NCBI GenBank assembly: GCA_905178155.1 | Contig: CAJINV010000008.1 | Location: 2,795,303 to 2,859,302, forward strand | Direction of reading: 5' to 3' | Origin: Amoebophrya sp. A120 | Lineage: Eukaryota; Sar; Dinophyceae; Syndiniales; Amoebophryaceae | DNA length: 64,000 bases | In this document: piece by piece, positions 33,498 through 45,568 of the stretch | How positions within the stretch are numbered: the first letter of the stretch is position 1 | Layout: every line of letters begins with the position of its first letter | Position numbers and translations under genes: made by a program | The notes under the pieces: generated by a model | What the model saw: only the letters and a program-made list of their open reading frames with translations | Told to the model about the DNA's origin: nothing | Databases searched by the model: none

Positions 33498-36447
33498 GTG
33501 GTCGTACCGCAGACGAGCAGGGTAGCCTTCGATACGTCCACAGAAGTAATCTCGTCCGCAGTTCCCGGAGCACAAGCTCCAACCACTGACAATACCTCGC
33601 CCGTTGCGTCCACCACTTCGCAAAACTCGCCGCGGATGCAGGAAAGCTCCGCAAGCAGTGTGGCGGCCGGGGGTCCCGGCCCAGCTGCAGGAAGTGAAGT
33701 AGTTCCCGCGGCCACGACGACACCAGGTGGCGGACCACCACTGCCGCCACCAACTAGTACAACCGCGGGCGGTGTTCCGATTGCCGGGCCGACGAAGCAA
33801 GCCAGCTCCAGCCGCAAGGTGCCGGAGGGAGAGGGCGCGCGGTATCCTATGTAAAAACATCCCCACGACCCCAGAGTTGTCATGCAGATTTGCAATGACA
33901 AGAACATTTGTGATGCGCATCCCTATGATGGGCATTTCCAGTCGTGTTTTGGAATTTGTAATGCTGTAAACAGGATACGCATCTCGATTTGTGATGCGGC
34001 TGCCCCTGCTAACCTGCACTACACTACGGGCTGCAACTTGTCATGCGTGGCGTCCAAAACTTCAGGATCTGTGTTGCAGAGATCCCAACTTAACTATGGT
34101 GTGGGGACGTTTTTACTCAGGATACGCGGACCAGCAAACCCAGCTTGCACCACCTGGATTCCTACGGGTTCGAGTGCTCAGTGGACGATTCGAAATACTA
34201 TCACAATGAAAAATACCCCCACCCCCGAACTTGAAAGCATTTGTATTGCAAACCTTTCCAAATGAAACATTCGCCCTCTTGCATGTATCAGCATCACAGA
34301 TTTCCGATCGTGAATAGCAAAAATTTTTATTGCACAAGATCCCAGCAAGAGCGGCGCTTGTCATGCAAGCGATGCGAAACACGACTAGAATCTGCATCAG
34401 AAAGATTCATACTCCTTTCATGCATGACAAAAAGTTTTCTTTTGGAAACTTCGCATCACAAATTTTTGCAACTTTGGGGGTGGGGGGCACTTTTCATTGT
34501 AATAAGTACGAGGAGCGATTCACCACCAAGCGTGAACGGAGAAAGAACCGCTTCCCTGCAACGCTGCCGCCGCGGTTCTCCGAGGAGCTCCGCGCACTGT
34601 GCCGCAAGGGCGTACCCGACGACCGTCGGGCCGAGGTGTGGACACACTGTTTAGGCAGTGCGCTGAAGCAGAAGGCGAATAGTGGCGTATTTCAGCAGTT
34701 GACAGAGCTCGCGCAGCAGCAGGAGGAGGTGGCACCAGAGGACAGCACGGAAAATGCGAGCGGCAGTAGGAATGCACCAGATAAGACGAAAAATAACGAT
34801 CTTGTACAAGAACAAGCCGCGGAACAGGAAAGCAAGATAGACTCCGCCGCGACGGCAGTAGACGGCGCAGGCGATCCTGGAGGTGGGCGCGGGAGCAAGA
34901 ACTATGACGGCACAATTGCGGAAGGAGTTTCTACTCCTGCCGGTTCGCCTACAACTGCCGCCGCATCACAAAATCCTTCCGCAAGCAGGGGCTCAGTGAA
35001 TCCCGCCGCCTCGGCGGAGGCCGCCGCGGAGCCCAAACCTACAGCGAGTTCCTCGTCCGCAGTTACCGCGGCAAGCACGATGTCAAAGAAATCAAGCGGG
35101 CTGTATCAAAGGGAAAATAGAAAGTGCCTCACCAGCGGAAACGCGAACCTTCTCTGATGCAAAGTTTCTAATAGTGGGAACTTTTTGTCTTGTATAATCA
35201 AGGGACAAGAAGGACCCTGTTAGTTTGATGCAGATTCTAGAAGAGCAAAGCAGTTTGCACGAGGGAAGGCTTTAATACTGGTCCTTTTATTGCAGCACAG
35301 ATGAAATTTGAGTTGCCCACATGCGCAAGACTACTTAGCTCATCATGTTGCAATGTCGAGGCTTCTAAGAAGTAGTTCCGGGGTACTAGGGGCGCTTTGT
35401 TTCATCTGGATGGGCTGGATCCGGTGGTGAAGAACAGCATCGAGGTGGATTTGGACCGCACCTTTTCAAGACACAGCACGTTGTCGCAGTCCAAGGAGAA
35501 GATGCGCGCCGTATTGCAGGCGTTCGCGCTCCGGCACCCCAGCATAGGCTACTGCCAAGGTGCGGTTTGTAGTTTCTGCGTAAGAAGTGGTACATAACTC
35601 AGCCGAACAAGTGAGATATAGTTCTTTTTTTGAAGCTGCGCGGTAGTGTAACAATTACCGACCATAATCGATCCTATTGGTTGAACTTGAATTATTGCAA
35701 GGTCTGAACTACATCGTCGGTCGTCTGCTGCTCTTTCTCGAACCGGAGGCCGCGTTTTGGGCCCTCGACGTGATCTGCGAAGGCTACTACCCCTTCGCGC
35801 TGCCGCAGGAGCACAAGGAGTGGGAGCTGAAGCAGGCGGGGTATTACATACCCGGCATGCGACTTCTCCGCGCCGACTCGATGGCGCTGCGAAAACTGAT
35901 GAAGACCCGGGGTATCGCCGATGAGGCGACCTGGCACATCGAGCTGGACGTCGCCTTTCAGGCACCCTGGTAAGGTGACTTTTGACTCGATTGCGACGTT
36001 GCATACTTCTATTTCAGGATACTGTTACATAAAATTGAAATTCATTTTTAATTTCTTTGGGCAAGCTAGCAGCAGTACAAACATACTTCGGATGCTTCCT
36101 TGTCTGAAAATGTCAACCCAAACGAAATGCAAAACAGGTTTCTGACCCTGTTCGCCGGTCCCCAGGGGCTCCCGTCGGGTTCTCTGTACCGTTTCTGGGA
36201 CTGCCTCTTCGCCGAGGGGATCAAGGTCCTCTTCCGTCTGAGCCTCATCCTGGTCCGGCGTGCGAAGCTGAAGCGCGGCGACTCGCTGGAGGTGTGCCAC
36301 ACAAAACTGAAAGACGCTGTGAATAACGCCTGCGACCACAACGAACTGTTCAAGGAGTCGTTCGGATTGCGCAGGTTTAGTCGCAACGAGCTCCACGCCT
36401 TGCGGCAAAAGTGCTACGAGGAAGTGGCACAGACGGAGATCACGTGA
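33498..36447 (+). CDS. TBC-domain Rab GTPase-activating protein
   Basis: Exons 33498-33842, 34130-34198, 34510-35102, 35390-35559, 35702-35969, 36138-36447 join in one frame (584 codons from 33498). Order: Ser/Pro/Ala-rich start; DSYGFECSVDDSKYEERF; RKGVPDDRRAEVWTH opening the TBC domain; a ~200-residue low-complexity insertion inside the domain; IEVDLDRTF with the catalytic Arg of the IxxDxxR motif; YCQGLNYI with the catalytic Gln; W-FLTLF; LYRFWDCLFAEG; and the closing helices to stop at 36447. Both GAP fingers are present, so Rab-GTP hydrolysis activity is likely. Two introns are introners; the others are GT-AG (CAAG|GTGCGG, CCCTG|GTAAGG). The true start is unresolved: the frame opens after CTAG at ~33484 without an ATG. 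Confidence 0.88.
33843..34124. mobile_element. Introner (TATCCTG family) in TBC gene
   Basis: Left end TATCCTATGTAAAAACATCC, right end the complement of TATCCTGAGTAAAAACGTCC. Direct repeat CGCGG at 33838-33842 and 34125-34129. Contains two TGTCATGC sites (near 33881 and 34039). Removal joins Gly-Ala-Arg-Thr-Ser in frame. Confidence 0.92.
34199..34504. mobile_element. Introner (CAATGAAAAATGCCCC family) in TBC gene
   Basis: Left TATCACAATGAAAAATACC, right complement ending CATTGTAATA. Imperfect direct repeat AATAC/AGTAC (34194-34198, 34505-34509). Closely similar to 17088-17402 in an unrelated gene on the other strand. Removal joins Ser-Lys-Tyr-Glu-Glu-Arg. Confidence 0.92.
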
Positions 36448-37200
36448 GCGGGTTGTAGCTTGGAACCATCTGCAAGCACGCTGGGCGTTCGCTCCGTCTT
36501 CCACCAACAACTTCAACATGTTTAGCACGCTGCGTGGACATCAACTCGTTTGGAGGGCGATTGATGTAGTTGCTGGCCGACGTCGACGCGGTCTGTGATT
36601 CGACTTTTTTACCTCATGCCTGTGAAAACGGTGAAATTTTAAAAGCGTCCGTTCACCCCGGATGCAGCTGAACTCGTTTTACATAGGGGACGAGAAGAAC
36701 TCGCTTTTGCGCATTGACAAACGACTTCAGAGCGACTCGTCTACATACTTCTAGGCGCTTGACAACATACTTCTAGGCGGGATATTTTTTCAAACCGAAA
36801 ACATCGAGATGCTAACGCTGATCTGGTTGTAAGGGACAAGGAAGCCGGGACGAAAAGGGGGCAAATCATTGATTCAAAAACAAAAAGTCATTTCCTACAG
36901 GCTTCGTGTCTCGTAGTGACTGTGACATGCACTCATGGTCCTGATGATGAATTGATTGAAGATCATCGCCGGACGAAAAGTAGCGCGCAGATCCCATCGT
37001 TCTGGCTGTCAGGGAAGGGTGGTCGTTCTTGTTAACTACTACCATGTACATGTTATTGTTAAGATATGCTGACAAATAGCTGGCGGAAGGTAGCATTATC
37101 TCTTGCCTCAGTAGCAGGTCCAGGTCCTCCACTTCTAAGCATCATTCGATTTCATTTTGTTCTTTCTTTGCTCCGGCTTGGGATTGCGTTCGGAAAAGTC
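36448..37200. other. Intergenic interval, nothing recognised
   Basis: Between the TBC stop and the MYND start. Includes a small local direct repeat (TACTTCTAGGCG at about 36747 and 36766). No supported coding sequence. Confidence 0.4.
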
Positions 37201-37635
37201 ATGCCCTCCTCCCCCGTCGCCTCTTCGCGAAACGTGGACCACACGCCAATAGCGGAGTCCGCGCCAGTGGAAAACCTCCCCCTGTCGGAGAGCCCGAAAC
37301 AACTGCGCGCCGCTCCTGCGTTTTCTACGCTCGCAAAGCAGCAGTGCGCTTCCTGCAAGCAGCGTGCAACGAACCTGGCGCGGTGCCGTCGAGGCTGCGA
37401 CTTGCCGGTGTTCTACTGCTCTATCGCGTGCCAGACCAAGCACTGGAACGCGCAACACAAGTTTGTGTGCAAGACGCCCGAGGAGCGGGAGCTGGAAAAG
37501 AAAAAATCCGAGAAAATCAAGAAGAAGCAGGAGCGGAAGATGCGGCTGGAAAAATATCGGATGTGCAAGGCGTGCGGGAACCCAAACTGCTGGAAGGCGA
37601 AGATGTACGAGAAGCTGGTGTATCCAAATTTTAAA
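37201..37635 (+). CDS. MYND-type zinc-finger protein, first exon(s)
   Basis: ATG at 37201 opens a frame with a Pro/Ser-rich start, then the MYND finger: QCASCKQRATNLARC, CDLPVFYCSIACQTKHW, HKFVC. This gives the C-x2-C, C-x3-C and H-x3-C ligands of this protein-interaction zinc ribbon. A Lys/Glu helix (KKKSEKIKKKQERKMRLEK) and a second Cys cluster (MCKACGNPNCW) follow. The exon ends at a strong donor (TTTAAA|GTAAGC at 37635). The open frame that continues to 37866 is probably intron. A downstream coding candidate is the acidic stretch ending at 38646 (EEVADSDEEMF), which follows an introner-like 3' end at 38584; the join is not resolved. Confidence 0.75.
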
Positions 37636-37866
37636 GTAAGCACACGTCGAGGTCTGACAAGGAAGCTGCCATGCAGAATGGTGATAAATAAGTTGATCAT
37701 GCTTCATTTGGGTGCAGCCGAGCACGACAAGGTTTTTGGGCGCTTTTTCAGGTCGTGTAGTGCGCTTCGCGCACCCCTGCATTCTGGCATGATAAAAGAG
37801 GTCGCGCGCTTGTTCTACAGAACCTACGTAACACACCGACCCACGCTACATAAACGGGGGCGATAG

Positions 37867-38550
37867 ATAAATACACTAAGTGCGTGACTCCTCCCCCCTG
37901 CAAACTGACAGTCCATTGGAGCCCCGGGTTTGTACACCGTTCGGGACTATCTGGGTTGTTGGGGGGCAGATACGATATGACACTGACCGCAGACTTGTAT
38001 GATTTGTATGCCGGCGCGCGGCAGTTGTCGTGATAGTGCTAGATGAAGGGCATGCCTGCGTGTGACGGACCGGTAGAGGTGTAGTTCTGTTCAAAAGGTT
38101 GTAGTTCCGGATGCTGCGATAGTTTTTTGCCCGGTCGGCGCCACTAAAGCACACGCATAGACGTAGACGGGTTTGGGGCTATATTTACAAGGCAGCGCTA
38201 CTAGTACCAAGAAGACAAAACTTTTACACCAAAAGCACTAATACACTAATACGAGGATGATATACTAGACGGGGTTTAGGGTTATAAGTCTGTGATCAGG
38301 CTTGGCGCGCTATTAAAGCGTTTGCTTCATTACAAGACCACCACTACGGTGGCCCGCAGTGCCCACACCAGGCACCGGGAAGTGAAAGTTTTAGTAGTGT
38401 AGTACTTTGGCGGAGGTGCCTAAACACCCGAGTCGGGTACAAGTAGTCGTACTAGGCACAATGATTAGGTGCTACACTACTCGCCACGCACGCCCATACC
38501 ATACCATACAGATTTATTTACGAGACAAGCAACGCTATGCAGGTCCCACT
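37867..38550. other. Probable intron or spacer downstream of MYND exon
   Basis: No supported coding sequence. At its right edge CAGGCCCAGACATGTTTGCA (to about 38574) matches the right end of GTCTGG-family introners, but the matching left end was not found, so it may be a truncated element. Confidence 0.4.
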
Positions 38551-38989
38551 TGTTTTCCAGGCCCAGACATGTTTGCAGTGCATATGGGCGCCGAGGAAGT
38601 TGCAGACTCCGATGAGGAAATGTTTGCCCAAGAAGTGGTGGCGTGAAGACGAAATGCACAAAGGACTGCTGAACAAGGAGAGATTTCGCAGATGAAGATG
38701 AATCCAACCACGCCGCTTCGATATTTATGATATATCTATCACCTACTTTTTATACAATGTTTTGGTCGGATGTCAATTGACATATGAAAATGTGCATGCC
38801 AGAGACCTTTTTGTTGGCCGTTCGCCCACGATTCTTGTATACTGCTCGGAGATAATTCATACCGGAAAGCACCTTGTACAATACAGCTTTTGGTTCGCGA
38901 TCTTACCAGATGCTTTTTGAAATGCAACTCTAGCCGTTGCTTGTAGTCGGCAATAAGTTCATCTTTCGAACTCGTTTCGCAATTGCTCC

Positions 38990-41900
38990 GCGAGAGTGAA
39001 AAATACACAGAAATAAGAATCGTTGGACTGTGCCGGCGCTCGAGGAGAGAAAGGCTGCTCGCGTATGTAGCTGCGGATGCCGAAATTCATTTTGTTCCAC
39101 CCGCTTTTACCTTGCTCGCGTTTCGTTAGTGGAATACAAAGAAAAACCAGGCGGCGGCAACTGGGCACCGACCCATCAGCCTCCTCTCAGCGGTAGTCAA
39201 GACCTTCGAGCGAGTTCTCCTGTGGAGAATCCTCGCACAGATCAAGACCAAAGACGCGGCCGGGCGCGAAACCTTCTCACGGTCGCAGCACGCTTTCCGC
39301 GCTCACGTTGGCTGCGAGCAGGAGCTTGCGGAAGTCCTCCACTGGAGTAGCACCCGTCTCGCCCGCGGGCTCCACGTAGGACTGATATCGACTGATATAA
39401 CTGGCGCATACGACTCCGTACGAGTGGGGAAGCTGCTCGACCGATGCAGGGAGAGCGGGATGAACGCGGCGTACGGAAAATTCATCTTGTCATGGATGAG
39501 GGGCCGGCGGTTTCGGGTCAAAATGGGGGAAGACTTCTCTACATATAGAGATGTACTCACAGGACTACCCCAAGGAGGCATCCTTAGTCCAACGCTCTGG
39601 AATCTGCTTATAGATGAGCTGCCCCGACGCCTACGCGGCGGCGACACGGGTCAGGGGAGCCACTTCGAGAGAGAAGTCTGCTTTTACGCGGACGATGGAG
39701 TACTCCTCGTGGCCGCAAAAACTAGGGCAGGCCTGGTGAAGGCGATGAACACGATGGCGGACCGCCTGAGGACAGAGCTGGCCAGCCTGGGGCTAACTCT
39801 CGACCCCGAGAAAACGAAGTGCCTGGTCTTCGACGCGTCCCTAGTCGGGAAGCAGGTGGCGGGGCGGGAACAGCGGCGGCACGAATTCCTTCGAGAGGGC
39901 CGAGGCAAGACCGGGCCGCAGGTCCTCGACTTGCCGTGGGAAGCAGCCCCCCTCCCGGGGCTGCCCTTTCCGCAAGTATCCCACCACCGCGTCCTGGGTG
40001 TTGAGGTGGACCACCTCTTCCACTTCGGCCGGCACGTCTCGAACACCATCGAGAAAATCCGCCGTCGCCTCCCGATCCTGAAAAGGCTCTCGAACTACGA
40101 ATGGGGGTTGGAACCATATGTCTTTGCACAGACGGCCCGGGCATTGATCACACAGACGGCTACTTGGGGGGTTGCCAGTTGGGGATCGTACTGCCCGACC
40201 GCGGTCATGAGGCGCATGAACACGGACGGCCTAAACCCGGCACAGAGACTGGTGGTGGCCAATACCAAGCTGATGCGACTGGAAAGCCTCCGCATCCTCT
40301 CCCAGTCAACAAGCATACAGAACGCGTACGTGCGGGGAGTCGCGCGATTGATCGACGCCACCATCAGGGGGCCTGAGACAAATCTGCGCCGGACGCTTGA
40401 CGCGACATTGTATGGCGCTCGGGGCCGCCAGGGGCGCAGGCGAGAAAACTGGAAGGTGCGGGCCACGGGGATCCCGATCCCGCGAGAGGACATCGAAGCC
40501 CAGGAAGACAACCAAATCCTTACGGCACTCAGCGACCAGACGTACACAGAGTACTACGATCGCCGGCAGGGGATAACTGGCACAGCAGCTGCCCAACACC
40601 CGCCCACAGGCAAAAGCTTCCACACATATGCGCCCGAACTCGGGGGCGAAGGGGACGCGCAACACCAGGAAGCCGGGTGGGTAGCGGAGGGGGTTGCGCT
40701 CCTGCGGAAAACCGGCTGGGACCCGCAGCTGGTGGAGCCCTTCAAAACCATCCCGATGATCGAAGCGGATAACATTCATTTCGAATGCCGGGACCCGGAT
40801 GCGCCGGAGCTCGCGCAGCGCTCCCACACACACATCGCAGGCGGGGGCATCCTCGTGGCCACCGACGGATCCTTCCAAGCGGGCAGGGGGGCGTGCGCCA
40901 CACTCGTCATGCGCTCCGGGCAAAGCGAGTGCAAGGCATACCGCCGATTCGCAGTGAAGAGCGCGTACGCCATGGAGCGCCTCGGCCTGGAGCGCGCCCT
41001 CAGCGATCTCACTGGGGAAACATGGGCAACGGAAGAAAACAGGGGGAAAGAGGTGCTCATTATGGTCGACTGCCTTGGCCTCCTTGAGCGCCTGGAGCGG
41101 CTCACGCACACTGTTCTCGATGGGTCGCAAAAGGACGTCGAGCTGGTGCAGCTGCTCGACGACGCCGCCAGGCGATACAGCAAAGTCACACTGGCCTTCA
41201 CCCCTGCACACTGTGGCATCGAGGCCAATGAGATCGTCGATGCGATATGTGGGGCCGCCTGTCCCGACGCACCGCTGGGGAACAACACAGACGAGAATCC
41301 GGAAGGGGAGCCTCTGTGCCACGAAGAAACGAAAGAGGCGGCCCGGGCAGTGCTGGAAAGCGAAGAAGAGGAAACGATGAGGCGACTGGCCCGTGCGGGG
41401 TCTGTCTCCGGCGAGGTTATCACCGATCTCGACCTCAACCGGAAAAAGCTCAAAGAACTCTACCGGGCGGCGCGGGGCGAAGGCAGGTGGCTGCAGCGAA
41501 TGGTGGGGGAGGTAGCGGGCGGCATGCGCTTCAAAACCCTCTGCGATCTCGGCCTCCGCCCCCGTATATGTTCCACCTGTGGGGAGACAATAGACTCGTG
41601 GAAACACATCCGGGTTTGCCACGAGTACACGAGGTTGGGACGAACCTCCGACGCGCAGGAGATCCTCGACTTCCTCCGCACAGTATGCGACGCCCGGGAA
41701 GGGCCTCTCGACGGCGGGGAACAAGACTCCGAGACAGAGGACGAGGCAGGGGCGGGGCAGGGAGAAGAACCCGCCGAGACCAGCACTACGTCCGACACCA
41801 CCAGCAGGGGCGCCGTGACGTCCAGCAGCACCATTCCCGACGGCGGTCCGGTCGGACGGCCGAGCACCCACCCGTGTAGTCCGTCTGCTCCGCTGTCGGC

Positions 41901-42640
41901 TTAACCGCCGCCTCGGGGGGGGGCGGGGGTACGGGTTAAGAACGATGCCCCACCACAGGCACAAACGCGAGATAGCAGTACCTATATTCCACGATAGTGA
42001 GAGCGATCCGTCTTCCAGCCTAAAAACCACAATCACTATGAATAAATGGCACTACAGAGCAGCAGTGGCGCGTGCCCTACCACAGGCACGGGCCAGGCAC
42101 GCGGTGCCATGCCGCTTACAAACCTTGTCATACAGAATTCCGTAGTGCGCTGTCCAAATACGATAACTACGAGGTGAGTCGAGCCACGCCGTGACTGCCT
42201 GCAAAGTGTTCTGCGAAAACAGGGAGGATTCACAAAGATCACAAAATGCGCGTTGACCGCGATAAGATCCTCAAGATCCGCTTCTGTTGTACACTGGCAC
42301 AAGATGTTGCGAAGCCGGCACGCCGCGCGCGCCCCTCCGACCCGTCCGCCATGCACAACACGTTCGCGAAGTAACCCGGCCTCGTAGTTGTCACCGCACC
42401 TTATCACGGGTGCTACGGGTCGTTGGCTCCACATAGCGGGTCGCGGCTCGGGGACTGGTGGAGTCACAGGTACCTCTACCCACCCCATGCACGTGGGGCA
42501 GAACCCGACGCTGTCACCGTCGGCCCGCACCCCCCGTCGCTAGCGGGCCACTACCACACGGAACCCGGCGCGGCGCGGGGAAGAGTCTGGGGGAGCTGTG
42601 AGGCACGAGACATCGTTCCCCCACACACATTCTAAAGTTC
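38990..42640 (+). mobile_element. Non-LTR (LINE) retrotransposon, degraded 5' part
   Basis: Contains the RT/RNase H frame, with 5' remnants from about 39030 in another frame and a 3' tail that ends near 42640 in a short TCATCATCATCA run, a common kind of LINE 3' end. The limits are estimates; no target duplication was identified. It lies in the plus-strand block between the MYND and LC8 genes, in the same orientation as them. Confidence 0.7.
39130..41904 (+). CDS. Retrotransposon protein: reverse transcriptase + RNase H + CCHC
   Basis: The frame is open from just after a TAG at 39127-39129 to the stop at 41904. RT blocks in order: RPISLLSAVVKTFERV, SQHAFRAH, STDITGAYDSV, GLPQGGILSPTLWNLL, and the active site FYADDGVL. 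Further on is an RNase H domain: ILVATDGSFQAG (first Asp), MERLGLERAL (Glu), MVDCLGLLERL (second Asp), FTPAHCGIEANEIVDAI. At the end is CSTCGETIDSWKHIRVC, a C-x2-C-x8-H-x4-C ribbon. RT followed by RNase H is typical of I-type non-LTR elements. Upstream, the VSLVEYKEKPGGGN stretch expected before RPISLL lies in another frame, so a frameshift near 39150-39170 has broken the 5' part. The endonuclease is missing. The 576-aa minus frame over this region is a shadow. Confidence 0.9.
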   Translation, partial: WNTKKNQAAATGHRPISLLSAVVKTFERVLLWRILAQIKTKDAAGRETFSRSQHAFRAHVGCEQELAEVLHWSSTRLARGLHVGLISTDITGAYDSVRVGKLLDRCRESGMNAAYGKFILSWMRGRRFRVKMGEDFSTYRDVLTGLPQGGILSPTLWNLLIDELPRRLRGGDTGQGSHFEREVCFYADDGVLLVAAKTRAGLVKAMNTMADRLRTELASLGLTLDPEKTKCLVFDASLVGKQVAGREQRRHEFLREGRGKTGPQVLDLPWEAAPLPGLPFPQVSHHRVLGVEVDHLFHFGRHVSNTIEKIRRRLPILKRLSNYEWGLEPYVFAQTARALITQTATWGVASWGSYCPTAVMRRMNTDGLNPAQRLVVANTKLMRLESLRILSQSTSIQNAYVRGVARLIDATIRGPETNLRRTLDATLYGARGRQGRRRENWKVRATGIPIPREDIEAQEDNQILTALSDQTYTEYYDRRQGITGTAAAQHPPTGKSFHTYAPELGGEGDAQHQEAGWVAEGVALLRKTGWDPQLVEPFKTIPMIEADNIHFECRDPDAPELAQRSHTHIAGGGILVATDGSFQAGRGACATLVMRSGQSECKAYRRFAVKSAYAMERLGLERALSDLTGETWATEENRGKEVLIMVDCLGLLERLERLTHTVLDGSQKDVELVQLLDDAARRYSKVTLAFTPAHCGIEANEIVDAICGAACPDAPLGNNTDENPEGEPLCHEETKEAARAVLESEEEETMRRLARAGSVSGEVITDLDLNRKKLKELYRAARGEGRWLQRMVGEVAGGMRFKTLCDLGLRPRICSTCGETIDSWKHIRVCHEYTRLGRTSDAQEILDFLRTVCDAREGPLDGGEQDSETEDEAGAGQGEEPAETSTTSDTTSRGAVTSSSTIPDGGPVGRPSTHPCSPSAPLSA

Positions 42641-43255
42641 ATCATCATCAGTGGAATACAAAGTGCTGTGACATCGATGAAGGAAGGTGTTGACTAAACT
42701 GAAGATCATGGCCGGTTGAAAAAGCAGTACGTGGGTGCGACTGTAGAGAAGTCAAAGTGTTTAGCTCTGGAAGTAGATGAACGAAGTCTGGCCAGGCCGT
42801 GTACGTAAGTATGATAGATAATTACGCGCTCCACGTATACGAAACAAGAACAACCAACAAGCGCTTTATTCCCTCGCTGCTCTCGTTGAACAAAAGTAAG
42901 TACGCCCCTGCTGCGAAAGCTGTAGTTGTAATTATCGCAGATGCGTAAAGTTGACGTCGTCCTCCGCATAACGTTGCGTCAAACAGAACCATCATCTGGT
43001 ACCACATACTGCCAAATACTTACATCTTTCCATCATGTGCGTCCGGATTTTCATTCACCTTTGATGTGTAGCTATGCCTGCAGAGAACATGCGGAATTTC
43101 CAATAAATGTAGTGCATACAACGGATTTCTTGTTTTCCTGTCGTCATTGTGTTGGCTGCAACTCTGTTTGATGCAAAATCAACTGTAGACTTTTTTTTCG
43201 GGGTGAAAGTAGAGGGCAACTCACTTGTGTAGCTGGACCACAAAGCATAGCCAAG
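41905..43255. other. Retrotransposon 3' region and intergenic sequence
   Basis: 41905-42640 is probably the 3' untranslated part of the retrotransposon, including a G run just after the stop and two similar stretches (CCACAGGCAC at ~41953 and ~42081). From 42641 to 43255 nothing is recognised; it should contain the upstream region of the LC8 gene. Confidence 0.45.
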
Positions 43256-43980
<725 letters not shown>

Positions 43981-45568
43981 ACGAAGGGAGAACGAGTAGA
44001 GAAGACCGTATGCGTACAGTATAAATGGAATACATCAGGGGAAAGAAAAAACTGACACTTCCAGCAGATCACAATTTCAACAGTATCAACAACACTTGCT
44101 AATCGAATTCATCAACCTTGTTCATCAAAGAACCTCGAGTTTTAGAAAATCACACCGGTATTGTATGGCTGTAGGCTGACTCACCCGGCGATCTCTTTTT
44201 GAGACGCGCCCTCTTAATCCGATTTGAATAATGGCCAAAGAGCTTCGTTGCGGTACTCTCTAGAAATTACCTCAGTTTTTTACGCAGTTTTTTATTACTG
44301 TAGAACTATGTAGTTTCATTGTCCCGATAACAATGTATTGTAAGCATTTTTCACTACCTCCGGAAAATCAAATAGTGATTGGTCCCTGCTGAGGGTGGTA
44401 AGGAGCAGCTGGGCCGCTGGACGAGCAAAAATCGGCGAGCAGAGGACAAGGACACGACGGAAGCCACAAACAATATGTGCCGCCGGACCACCACGCGCGG
44501 TTTATTTCGCTAAACTACAAAAGGCGACGAGCAGAAGGCGCACAGATTCTGCCCGAATCGGACTTCATATCCATGAATTGCAATCGTCCTCAGACAAAAA
44601 TCGCATGAAACAAGCGTGAAGCGGCACTGCCAGCGGGTGGAGGAAAAAGTTGACGGGTGAAAAGGCGGTCTACTTTCGCCATTTGCACACCACGACCAGG
44701 CCTTGCACAGCTCTTGTGTGTTCTTCTTAGCACCTCGTGTGTTGATGGAGAAACTTTTATTTGACGTGGTTCTTTTTTTGGTTCCACTTCCATGTTCGTC
44801 GTCTTCCTGCTCACTTTTTTCGGTTGATTCGCAGTGCTACCTTGTTTGTACATCTTTCGCTCCGGTACTCTGTGTGTCGTGATGTTTTCAGATCGTCTTT
44901 CTTGGAAAGAAACACCACCCTCTTCAGGGTACTTACGTGATGACGATCCTGATCTTTTTACACCGGTATAATTATCTTTGCTCTAGTTAAATCACAGGGT
45001 AAAGAAACGCAACTTCCCGTTGGAAATTCGTTGTTTTCGTTGGAACAAGTACGTTGGACAGAATTTACTCTTTTCGTTTACTGCAATACCAGCCTGCTGT
45101 CTGGAAACCATCAAGAGGTTAAAAAGACATGTACAATATCAGTTTCTTAAGGAGCACGCAGATCCACATTCGTCGCATATATCCCCTCGTCGCTCGTAAT
45201 CGTGCAACCGTTGTCGTACTAGCAGGTAGCAGAAACTTATGAATAACTCCTCAATGGACAACTACCGCCACGAACCTCCTGCCTGTGAAAACAAGCCGCC
45301 TAGCAGCGGCCCCTTGTTGGGTAACATCCCGGGCGTCGTACAGACGTCCATCTAAGCTCCAGCATCTTTCCATCGTGACCGTTTCCGGTTGCTTGCGACA
45401 ATGAGATGGCGTAAAGGAAGCGACCGCCGGGGTTCACGTACTACAGGGCAGCACCGAGGGGCGGTCAACGCGAAGCGGGAAGCGACATCATCAACGTGGT
45501 AGCCACGCCAACAGTTAAGCAGGTCGATCGCGGTTTGTCGTCTTCGCAGACGTGGTTCGCGTGCGAAG
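43981..45568. other. Interval without a supported gene
   Basis: Between LC8 and SEC23. AT-rich, with only short open frames (for example minus 44853-44590 and minus 45675-45352, the latter overlapping the SEC23 start in antisense). No repeats or RNA genes recognised. Confidence 0.4.

Noticed and set aside
37636-37866. Extension of the MYND frame past 37635
   Set aside because: Begins at a strong GTAAGC donor and loses coding character; more likely intron.
40306-42036. Minus-strand 576-aa open frame
   Set aside because: Shadow of the GC-rich retrotransposon RT/RNase H frame.
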